In this document: positions 15,992 through 22,198 of the stretch, piece by piece
Numbering within the stretch: position 1 is the first letter of the stretch
Layout: every line of letters begins with the position of its first letter
Virus record (IMG/VR): IMGVR_UViG_3300025057_000004
Location: 1-64,000 of that record
Reading direction: 5' to 3' (one strand)
Origin: a virus
Length of the DNA stretch: 64,000 nucleotides
Notes under the pieces: model-generated
The model's input: only the letters and a program-made list of their open reading frames with translations
Database searches by the model: none
Told to the model about the DNA's origin: nothing
Translations under genes and position numbers: made by a program

Positions 15992-16220
15992 TCTTAGGTA
16001 TTTGGAGAGAACCTTAATCTCTCCTGTATTAATGCAACTGAACATAGTTCAACGGTCACAAGTCCGTGTAAATGCAGAGTGGTACAAAAAGGTTATGAGT
16101 GTTAGACCTGTCTAACTTCCGTAGGGTCGCTACCTAAAAAACTCTTATTTGGTCGTTGTCAATTTGCTGTTAGACTGGTCATCTTATACCAACAGTGTCG
16201 TCAACCGTGATAACGGTACA

Positions 16221-16250
16221 GCAAGGGTAAGCAGTCCTTGCACTTTTTAT
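16221..16250 (+). terminator. Terminator at the end of candidate RNA 1
   Basis: GCAAGG (16221-16226) pairs with CCTTGC (16236-16241) around a 9-nt loop, followed by ACTTTTTATT. The next gene starts 25 bp on, after an A/T-rich leader. Confidence 0.6.
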
Positions 16251-16274
16251 TAACCTTTTAATCTATAATCTACT

Positions 16275-16628
16275 ATGCAAATAGAAGAGTTATTGGATAT
16301 AAAGGCAGAGTTGACCAATTCATTGCGTGATATCAATACAAAGATAAAGCAATATGAAGACGGTTATATCTACATTGTAGTAACCAGAGAATATGGTTCA
16401 ATCTGGTTTGATTCTTTCAAGAACAAATATGCATTGGAAGATTACATTGCAGACTACTATGGAGATAACGGAATCACTGAAGTGTATACCGATTATGATG
16501 CTGATATTGAGCATTGTGATTCAAGGTTCTACACTTTAGAAGATTTCACTGAATACTTAAAGGATATGAAATATTATCCTAACAGTGTTCAGAAGATTCT
16601 GTCTGAATATCCACAATTGAACAGCTGA
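16275..16628 (+). CDS. Unknown acidic protein, 117 aa
   Basis: 117 residues; N-terminal coiled-coil-like helix (EELLDIKAELTNSLRDINTK), then a Tyr/Asp-rich part with aromatic strands (GYIYIVVTREYGSIWFDSFK). Lies alone between two candidate RNAs. Its leader contains AACCTTTTAATCTATAAT, resembling leaders of other genes here. No family recognised. Confidence 0.7.
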   Translation: MQIEELLDIKAELTNSLRDINTKIKQYEDGYIYIVVTREYGSIWFDSFKNKYALEDYIADYYGDNGITEVYTDYDADIEHCDSRFYTLEDFTEYLKDMKYYPNSVQKILSEYPQLNS

Positions 16629-16651
16629 AAAGCGGGTTCGGAGCAGTTATG

Positions 16652-16665
16652 CTTGGCAACAGAAA
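16652..16665 (+). repeat. CTTGGCAACAGAAA repeat, copy 2
   Basis: Exact copy of 15978-15991, 24 bp after the stop of the 117-residue gene and also preceded by TTCGGAG (16637). The two copies flank that gene. Confidence 0.7.
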
Positions 16666-16702
16666 ATAACATTTTAATTTCTAACCGACTAATACAATAG
16701 CT

Positions 16703-16792
16703 TTGAAACACAAAGACAAACAATCATACTTTGATCTGTTGGTGTTGTTTGCACCAGCAATATTCTTTTTCATTTATCAACTCATTAAATGA
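16703..16792 (+). CDS. Possible 29-aa single-span membrane peptide
   Basis: TTG start at 16703, TGA at 16790-16792. The product has a basic N-terminus (MKHKDKQSYFDLL) and one hydrophobic span (LLVLFAPAIFFFIYQLI). AATACAATA precedes it, like the leaders of neighbouring genes. The TTG start and small size make this tentative. Confidence 0.35.
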   Translation: MKHKDKQSYFDLLVLFAPAIFFFIYQLIK

Positions 16793-16829
16793 TGATACTT
16801 CTGTTCAATACTATTTTGGATGGTAAAAT

Positions 16830-17260
16830 ACTTTAGTCGGTCGCATTCCTTTTCGGAGGGTGTGACCTTCTTTAAATCCACCAAATCAGGGTGGCTTTAT
16901 TAACCCTCGCAGATATAAACAAGCCATCACTGCGATAATATAAATTAAAGAGCCAGGTCGCTGGGATAGAGAAGACCATATAAATAACTATCCATTTTTA
17001 ACACGTCATAAGGTCGGTAAAATTCCGAATACGTTCGTGCAGAGCCGTGGGGAGCGGAATGTAAAAACCCCAAACAAGTGTAAGCCAGAGTTATGTTTGC
17101 TCTCAGACAGGAGTCCATACATCTAGGTGCCCTGATGGACTTAGCAAGGAGAATTTGAGGGATAATGTAAAAATGGACAGGCAACGATCCGTTTATGTAA
17201 CTCTGGCAAACACTTACTTTACAATAATTCTCAAGTAATAATGTATGGTCAGGCCTGAAT
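16830..17260 (+). ncRNA. Gene-free structured stretch: candidate large structured RNA 2
   Basis: No credible gene. GGTCGCA/TGTGACC hairpin (16839-16867) and a terminator-like CCACC/GGTGG hairpin (16878-16894). A long-range helix joins AAGTGT-AA-GCCAGAGTTA (17076-17093) to TAACTCTGGC-AA-ACACTT (17198-17215): 16 bp with a symmetric AA/AA internal loop. Inside it AGTCCAT pairs with ATGGACT. ATTCCG/CGGAAT (about 17021-17060) holds GGGG in its loop, which can pair with the downstream CCCC to give a pseudoknot. ATGGTC/GACCAT (about 17243-17265) closes the region. Strand inferred from neighbours. Confidence 0.6.
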
Positions 17261-17348
17261 CGACCATTGCAATACAATGACTGTTTGGCGTGTCATTGGC
17301 ATTATCACTTGTCAATATATATTTTATAAACCCTTTAATTCATACATT

Positions 17349-17654
17349 ATGAATGCGCTTAAAGAAATAGAACCGTTTATTAATGAGATCCAAGCTATTA
17401 CTGTACAGCACTCTGATTTCAGTTGGGATGAAGATAATCTTAAGAGTTATACTCTTTATCCTGATTATACTCCTGAAGAATTTGAAGATTTCAAAGACTT
17501 TATGAACTTTGAATATGATAACGGTTACGGAGCACAGGAATTATACGGTACTATCTGGTTTAAAGACGGTACTTGGTGTACTCGCGGAGAGTATGACGGT
17601 AGTGAGTGGTGGGAACATCACGAAAGACCTGATATTATTACAAGGGAGCGTTGA
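17349..17654 (+). CDS. Unknown acidic protein, 101 aa
   Basis: The frame opens at 17277, but the ATG at 17349 (MNALKEIEPFINEIQ) is chosen because the leader motif AAACCCTTTAATT lies just before it and the extra N-terminus falls in structured RNA. The product is rich in Asp/Glu/Tyr/Trp (YTPEEFEDFKDFMNFEYDNG; GSEWWEHHERPD), which recalls DNA-mimic type early proteins; that is only a composition argument. A strong hairpin covers its stop codon. Confidence 0.65.
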   Translation: MNALKEIEPFINEIQAITVQHSDFSWDEDNLKSYTLYPDYTPEEFEDFKDFMNFEYDNGYGAQELYGTIWFKDGTWCTRGEYDGSEWWEHHERPDIITRER

Positions 17655-17665
17655 TCGCTCTCTTG
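17641..17665 (+). terminator. Terminator hairpin
   Basis: CAAGGGAGCG (17641-17650) pairs with CGCTCTCTTG (17656-17665), 10 bp with one wobble and a TTGAT loop, then TTTCT. It overlaps the stop codon of the preceding gene. Confidence 0.65.
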
Positions 17666-17728
17666 TTTCTACATAAGGTTAAGCAATAGACCTATCAACT
17701 TATTGCACAATTTATACAATACTATACA

Positions 17729-18055
17729 ATGAAATTTACTTACACATTTCCAACACGATTCTGGGACGCAGCAGCAAATTGTCTTAGTGAATCATTAAGA
17801 GCACTATCATTTAGAATAAGTCACAACACTGAAGGCAAAGTAAACCTTGATGCATCAGTGTTTACAATACTTAAAGATGATTTTCAAGGTGTTCAGGTCA
17901 ACTTAGCCTTTGTTGTTAAAGATTCATTGGCTCCTAAAGAGATCAAAGCTATTCTTGAAGAGATAATCTATCTTGAAAAGAATCTTGAAAAAGATGTTGA
18001 AAGGTCTGATAAAAAAGCAAATCAATTACACGAAAAATATTTTAAAGTAGCATAA
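17729..18055 (+). CDS. Unknown protein, 108 aa
   Basis: 108 residues, starting MKFTYTFPTRFWDAAANCL. Beta-type N-terminal two thirds and a long charged helix at the end (EEIIYLEKNLEKDVERSDKK). Follows an A/T-rich leader with ACAATACTATACA. The 67-residue membrane gene starts 2 bp after its stop, so these form one unit. No family recognised. Confidence 0.65.
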   Translation: MKFTYTFPTRFWDAAANCLSESLRALSFRISHNTEGKVNLDASVFTILKDDFQGVQVNLAFVVKDSLAPKEIKAILEEIIYLEKNLEKDVERSDKKANQLHEKYFKVA

Positions 18056-18056
18056 G

Positions 18057-18260
18057 ATGGAAACAATAGCTAAAAGATTCTTACTGTTCATCGGTATTAG
18101 TTCATCACCTATGTTAATAGTCACTGCGATGTGGCTATTAACTGTAGGTTACTTTAATTGGCTTGATGCAATACATTCAGAAGTATATGGTGTATTCACA
18201 TCATTCTGTGTGTTCTTTGCGTTCTTTGTGTCATTAGTTATACCTTCAAACGAGCTGTAA
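18057..18260 (+). CDS. Small membrane protein, two spans
   Basis: 67 residues with two hydrophobic segments: LLFIGISSSPMLIVTAMWLL and FTSFCVFFAFFVSLVIP, joined by a short loop. Placed between two small soluble genes in the early block. Could be an inner-membrane early protein; no evidence that it is a holin. Confidence 0.65.
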   Translation: METIAKRFLLFIGISSSPMLIVTAMWLLTVGYFNWLDAIHSEVYGVFTSFCVFFAFFVSLVIPSNEL

Positions 18261-18261
18261 T

Positions 18262-18501
18262 ATGATGGCAAGACCTAATTTCAACAGAGGAGATAATGAG
18301 AGCTACATCAGCTCTCTTATTTCCCAACATGGTTACAAAGACATAGGATGGTCAAACAGTGGTGCTGATTTCAGTAAACCACTTGACCCTATTATAGGTG
18401 CTGAAGAAATAGACTGTTCGTTGTACAGTTTCAGATGCACCAATATGGTATACGTCAATCATCTTACACGTGAGATACTTCACGTTGACATGAGTGATTA
18501 A
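18262..18501 (+). CDS. Unknown protein, 79 aa
   Basis: 79 residues, MMARPNFNRGDNESYISSLI; starts 2 bp after the membrane gene. Polar, with two Cys near the end. It is followed by a strong hairpin. No family recognised. Confidence 0.6.
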   Translation: MMARPNFNRGDNESYISSLISQHGYKDIGWSNSGADFSKPLDPIIGAEEIDCSLYSFRCTNMVYVNHLTREILHVDMSD

Positions 18502-18504
18502 TTG

Positions 18505-18530
18505 TAAGAGGGGTCAAATGACTTCTCTTA
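18505..18530 (+). terminator. Terminator hairpin before the first lipoprotein gene
   Basis: TAAGAGGGGTC (18505-18515) pairs with GACTTCTCTTA (18520-18530) around AAAT (two wobbles), followed by TTTC. The leader AAACCTTTTAATTACAATAA then leads into the next ATG. Confidence 0.65.
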
Positions 18531-18555
18531 TTTCAAACCTTTTAATTACAATAAA

Positions 18556-18963
18556 ATGAAATACTTAATTCTTAGTTTATTACTGCCATTGGTGTCTTGC
18601 TCAAAAGATACAGAACCAGGTTTATTCATCATTGATGTTTATGAGCAAGACAACATCAATACTATGTCATTTGTATTGGACATAGAAACAGAACCGTTTA
18701 CATACACAGAAGATTTCTTGCTTGAAGTTGTTGTGATAGCAAAGCCTATCATTGATGTATCTTCAGAAGAAGCATGGCTTGAGTCAGTAAGCAGACCTAC
18801 CTATTATAAAGCAATAGGTATCACTTGTCAGGATCTGATGATGTGTAACGGTAAACTTGTGCACGGGTTAGGTTATAGATTTGATGAGAACTTTGATTCA
18901 GATCTGTACTATATTACCTTTGATGTGTTGACAGAACAAGATTATATAGAGAGGGTCGATTGA
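18556..18963 (+). CDS. Lipoprotein, probably surface-exposed
   Basis: 135 residues. MKYLILSLLLPLVSCSKD is a classical lipoprotein signal with Cys15 as the lipidated residue. The residues after Cys (SKDTEPG) resemble the Bacteroidota surface-export signal (Lys plus acidic residues just after the lipidated Cys). The mature part is acidic and beta-type. Phage lipoproteins made early often block superinfection; that role is inference. A paralogue-like lipoprotein gene follows with a near-identical leader. Confidence 0.75.
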   Translation: MKYLILSLLLPLVSCSKDTEPGLFIIDVYEQDNINTMSFVLDIETEPFTYTEDFLLEVVVIAKPIIDVSSEEAWLESVSRPTYYKAIGITCQDLMMCNGKLVHGLGYRFDENFDSDLYYITFDVLTEQDYIERVD

Positions 18964-18971
18964 CCTTCTCT
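18948..18971 (+). terminator. Terminator hairpin between the lipoprotein genes
   Basis: AGAGAGGGTC (18948-18957) pairs with GACCTTCTCT (18962-18971) around GATT, then TATTTTAAAA. It spans the stop codon of the first lipoprotein gene. Confidence 0.65.
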
Positions 18972-18998
18972 TATTTTAAAATCTTTAATTACAATAAA

Positions 18999-19304
18999 AT
19001 GAAATACTTGATTATCATATTGACATCTGTCATAATATTGACAGGATGTTCAAAAACAATGGAATATGAAGATGTCGAATTTAAATTCGTATATGATGTT
19101 CCTCAAGATGACCGTGTGAATCCAGGTGATACGGTCATAATCAGCGTTACTACTTTATCAACTTCTTATGTTCCTCGCAGGAAAATAGTTGATATTTACA
19201 GAGGTCAAGCTTTACCTGAACCTGTAAAAGACAGTGTTGTTCATGAAGACGATTTTGTAACGCATATGTATACGTTTTATACACTTGGAAAAATATTAGA
19301 ATAG
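18999..19304 (+). CDS. Second lipoprotein
   Basis: 101 residues from the ATG at 18999; the frame is open from 18960, but the leader CTTTAATTACAATAAA and the signal peptide fix the start. MKYLIIILTSVIILTGCSK has a lipobox with Cys17. The mature part starts SKTMEYEDVEF and is beta-type (VNPGDTVIISVTTLSTS). The start MKYLI and the leader match the upstream lipoprotein gene, suggesting a duplicated expression cassette even though the mature parts differ. Confidence 0.75.
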   Translation: MKYLIIILTSVIILTGCSKTMEYEDVEFKFVYDVPQDDRVNPGDTVIISVTTLSTSYVPRRKIVDIYRGQALPEPVKDSVVHEDDFVTHMYTFYTLGKILE

Positions 19305-19860
19305 AGTAAAACAACAAGTTGTATAGATAGTAACAATCAGATGCTGCAGCATCCAACACACACAGGAGAGTGTGTACTATTATGAAAAGACAAAGAAAGA
19401 AAGCAATTTGTTGAATTAAAGGTCAAACCTACGACCTTGTGATTGAGAACGTTAGTACTTTGGAAAGCTCAGTACCAATCACTAAAAGAAGATAAACGAA
19501 ATAGGTGGATTAGTTTACCGAATAAGTTTATCCAGTGTACCCTTGAAATGCCATTTGAGAGGGATGAAACAAAGATGCATTAAGTTGCGGGATACGTATC
19601 ACTGAGGAGTTGGCAGCTAGACCATTGAAAGATGGTGCTAATCATAGACAGTTGTGGTATACACTCTTGACAACGATCAACTGTCTCAGACGCATGTAAA
19701 ATAGCGGTCATGCGTTGGTAACCCTCCGTGATGAGATAGACCCTCATCTCACTAAACAGTAAGAACCTGGAAAGTCAAGCTGGTTCTGAATTACATAGGT
19801 GTACAACTATGTAAGCGGTCATACAAGGCAGGCTATTGCCTGTATGATTTTTAATACACT
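19305..19860 (+). ncRNA. Gene-free, hairpin-dense stretch: candidate large structured RNA 3
   Basis: About 555 bp without a credible gene. Stems include GATGCTGCAGCATC (19340-19353), ACACAC/GTGTGT closed by ATAGTA/TACTAT (19327-19380), AAGGTC/GACCTT, TGATTG/CAATCA with GTACT/AGTAC inside, AGACAGTTG/CAACTGTCT (19646-19686), ACGCATG/CATGCGT, AGAACC/GGTTCT, TTACATAG/CTATGTAA (19791-19814). The motif AGCGGTCAT occurs twice (about 19703 and 19815). It ends in a terminator. Strand inferred from neighbours and terminator. Confidence 0.6.
19820..19855 (+). terminator. Terminator at the end of candidate RNA 3
   Basis: CATAC and AGGCA (19820-19830) pair with TGCCT and GTATG (19837-19846), with one bulged A, followed by ATTTTTAAT. 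Confidence 0.65.
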
Positions 19861-19929
19861 AAACCAAAACAAATAAGAGGAAGCTGAAAATCTTGAATAG
19901 AGTAGGCATACATCATCTTATAAAAAATT

Positions 19930-20205
19930 ATGAAAGATGAAAGTAACATTTTACAACACGTTCCAGTTACTACCGAATGTAGTATGGATACAAGAAACGA
20001 AGGAAGTAATTATTATGTTACCGTTCTATGGAACTTTCTGTTTAGAACGTTAACATTTGTAATGTCAATAGGGTTAACAGCACAGTTTTATTACAATCTT
20101 ATGTGTGATCAACCTGCCAGTAAAGCATTTGCATACATGATGATGTTTGTATGTGCGGTGATTTTACTATCAGATCTTCTTGTCTATGATGAAGAAACTG
20201 ATTAG
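19930..20205 (+). CDS. Small membrane protein, two spans
   Basis: 91 residues: a soluble N-terminus of about 30 residues, then two hydrophobic segments (VLWNFLFRTLTFVMSIGL and KAFAYMMMFVCAVILLSDLL) and an acidic tail (VYDEETD). Its end overlaps the start of the radical SAM gene by 20 bp. Function unknown. Confidence 0.65.
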   Translation: MKDESNILQHVPVTTECSMDTRNEGSNYYVTVLWNFLFRTLTFVMSIGLTAQFYYNLMCDQPASKAFAYMMMFVCAVILLSDLLVYDEETD

Positions 20206-21040
20206 AAAGAGTATGAAGATACGTCCATCTGGAAGAAGCAGTGATTTCATATCACCTTCTTTCGGGTACGGATGTCTCCTCAACTGTAGCTACTGCTATA
20301 TGAAACGTCACAAGCCTGAAGGACTTGATGTTGCAACCAATACGAATGACATACTTACAGAGATCAACAATCATGCATTCTTTGCAACGGTAGATAAGCC
20401 GAATCAAACAGATCCTGAGTATGTAACATACGATATTGCTTGCAATGAAGACTTTGCATTACATGCCAAGCATCACGAGTGGGAGAAGATATTCACATTC
20501 TTCAGAGACCACCCTGTAGCAAAGGCAACACTTGCAACTAAGATAGTTCCTGATAGATTTCTTACTTTTGACCCTAAAGGTAAGGTACGTATACGATTCA
20601 GTCTTATGCCGCAGAAGATAAGTTCAATACTTGAACCTGAAACTGCAAGCATAGAAGATAGATTACGTGCTGTAGATAGATTCATAGCTGCAGGTTATGA
20701 TATACATTTGAACTTCTCACCTGTATTATACTATGATGGTTGGGAGGATGATTATGTAGAACTATTTCATCTTGTAGATGAGCTTGTTGACAACAAAGAG
20801 TGTGTAAAAGCGGAGGTTATCTTCCTCACACACAACGAGAACAAGCATATATACAATATGAATCACGGTCTACCAGGAGAAGACCTTCTATGGACACCTG
20901 ATGTTCAGGAAGCAAAGACCTCTGAATACGGAGGTAAGAACATACGATACAAAGCAGATCTAAAATCTGATATGATTGCTGTGTTTAAAGATTTACACGG
21001 ATGTATTATACCGTGGAATCAGATACGTTACATCTTTTAA
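20186..21040 (+). CDS. Spore-photoproduct-lyase-like radical SAM protein
   Basis: 284 residues from the ATG at 20186 (the frame is open from a TTG at 20180). FGYGCLLNCSYCYMKRH holds the CX3CX2C iron-sulfur motif (Cys30, Cys34, Cys37), the spacing of radical SAM enzymes, and the following RHKPEG and the HLNFSPVLYYDGWEDDY part resemble SplB. SplB repairs UV-made thymine dimers (spore photoproduct) in DNA. A repair or DNA-modifying radical function is likely; the exact substrate is not known. Placed just ahead of the replication genes, next to a membrane protein. Confidence 0.8.
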   Translation: MMKKLIRKSMKIRPSGRSSDFISPSFGYGCLLNCSYCYMKRHKPEGLDVATNTNDILTEINNHAFFATVDKPNQTDPEYVTYDIACNEDFALHAKHHEWEKIFTFFRDHPVAKATLATKIVPDRFLTFDPKGKVRIRFSLMPQKISSILEPETASIEDRLRAVDRFIAAGYDIHLNFSPVLYYDGWEDDYVELFHLVDELVDNKECVKAEVIFLTHNENKHIYNMNHGLPGEDLLWTPDVQEAKTSEYGGKNIRYKADLKSDMIAVFKDLHGCIIPWNQIRYIF

Positions 21041-21049
21041 TCAAGTACA

Positions 21050-21256
21050 ATGACAACAGAAGTAGGTTTAGTTATATCACCTGTAACTGGTCAGAAAGTA
21101 CTCGGTGTCAGAAAGACAACCGATGATACTGTCATTTTTGTACGTGAGTTGAACAATGAAACACAACGAGTAGAGCTTACAGGAGAGTCTGGAAGCGTAT
21201 TCAACTATGTGACATTGGAACACTACGGCAAAGGTGAGATCATTCGTAAATTCTAA
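21050..21256 (+). CDS. Unknown small protein, 68 aa
   Basis: 68 residues, MTTEVGLVISPVTGQKVLGV; beta-type throughout (TDDTVIFVRELNNETQRVEL), so a small barrel is plausible. Starts 10 bp after the radical SAM gene and is followed by a hairpin. No family recognised. Confidence 0.6.
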   Translation: MTTEVGLVISPVTGQKVLGVRKTTDDTVIFVRELNNETQRVELTGESGSVFNYVTLEHYGKGEIIRKF

Positions 21257-21264
21257 TAACAGTA

Positions 21265-21280
21265 CCCGACTGATTTCGGG
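21265..21280 (+). terminator. Short hairpin after the 68-aa gene
   Basis: CCCGA-CTGATT-TCGGG: 5-bp stem, no T run. Weak as a terminator; could be a processing site. Confidence 0.35.
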
Positions 21281-21302
21281 CAACAATATCAAAAACTAAA
21301 AC

Positions 21303-21710
21303 ATGACAGTTGATATTGATAACAATCCTCTTAAACAAGGGGATACAGTAGTATGTATTGAAAGCAGTATAATCTTAGCACCTTATTGTAAGAACCCTTA
21401 CAAAAGACCTTCTATCATCTCAAAGAAAAAGCGTAAGCCTATTGAGATAGAAGATAATGATACTGCAGATGACATCACTATCAAAAAGTACAACAATTCC
21501 ATGCGTGAAGCAAGGCTTGTTCGTGATGAGATAGTCGGTGAAAAGACCATCAGATCATTGAATCCTAAGAAGAAAAGATTATCAATGCAATGGTACAAAG
21601 TGAAGGAAGTCAGTGGAGATCATATCTCTTTCTATCCTACATCAGACGATAGCAGGACAAGACATTTTCATCCTGCTAGAAAATTCAGAAAAGTAACTAA
21701 ATCCAAGTAA
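21303..21710 (+). CDS. Unknown basic protein, 135 aa
   Basis: 135 residues. It begins with a KOW/SH3-like beta pattern (NNPLKQGDTVVCIESSIILA), contains a Lys-rich region (PSIISKKKRKPIEIEDND; RSLNPKKKRLSMQWYKVKEV) and ends basic (HPARKFRKVTKSK). The basic character fits nucleic-acid binding, but no family is recognised. Head of the replication block. Confidence 0.65.
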   Translation: MTVDIDNNPLKQGDTVVCIESSIILAPYCKNPYKRPSIISKKKRKPIEIEDNDTADDITIKKYNNSMREARLVRDEIVGEKTIRSLNPKKKRLSMQWYKVKEVSGDHISFYPTSDDSRTRHFHPARKFRKVTKSK

Positions 21711-21712
21711 CT

Positions 21713-22198
21713 ATGAACGAGAAAGAGATATATAGTTTTTTGTATATGCTTTATGAATTAAAGCAGGGTGTAGTGTTATATGATCTTAAGTATGACTTTA
21801 TAAGTGATCTGAGTGGTAAGACTGTAGGTTATATCAAAGATGTAGGCACGGACAATGAAGGTACATTATATCACGTGTACAATTATGATTACGATTCTAT
21901 TGATGTAAATATCAAAGGTGTTAAAGATCCTGATCATAAGCATACTAATGTACCGAAGATAGAGCTGTGTGAGATGTTTGACATTCACAATATACCATCA
22001 ATGAGATCAAGTACTAAAGATCTTGTTCAAAGGATACATCATTTGAAAGCAATGGTAGCTTACTTTGATGACCATTCTGATGATATTAGAATGTTAAAGA
22101 TGTTTGAAGACAATGATGAAATTGTCAGAAAAATAGCCAATAGATCTAACTTCAAATTGTCAGATATACAACCTATATTGGATTTAGTAGCAACATGA
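21713..22198 (+). CDS. Unknown protein, 161 aa, coupled to DNA polymerase
   Basis: 161 residues; acidic N-terminal part and helical C-terminal part (LVQRIHHLKAMVAYFDDHSD). Overlaps the DNA polymerase start by 4 bp, so the two are translated together. A polymerase-associated role is only suggested by this coupling. Confidence 0.65.
   Translation: MNEKEIYSFLYMLYELKQGVVLYDLKYDFISDLSGKTVGYIKDVGTDNEGTLYHVYNYDYDSIDVNIKGVKDPDHKHTNVPKIELCEMFDIHNIPSMRSSTKDLVQRIHHLKAMVAYFDDHSDDIRMLKMFEDNDEIVRKIANRSNFKLSDIQPILDLVAT

Larger units (their letters stand above)
15623..16250 (+). ncRNA. Gene-free, hairpin-dense stretch: candidate large structured RNA 1
   Basis: No credible gene in about 630 bp, but stem after stem: CTATGTAT-CTAA-ATACATAG (15778-15797); ACACTAAC/GTTAGTGT inside TACATC/GATGTA (15902-15938); GGAGAGA-ACCTTAA-TCTCTCC (16004-16024); AGCAGC/GCTGCT; TACCC-TTTT-GGGTA; ACACACA/TGTGTGT. 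It ends in a terminator-like hairpin. A 26-codon ORF inside (15846-15926) runs into the longest stem and is probably not a gene. Strand is inferred from the neighbours and from the 3' terminator. Confidence 0.6.

Noticed and set aside
16945-17277. Minus-strand ORF of 110 codons in candidate RNA 2
   Set aside because: Overlaps the long-range helix and pseudoknot, on the wrong strand for the block, with no recognisable protein features.
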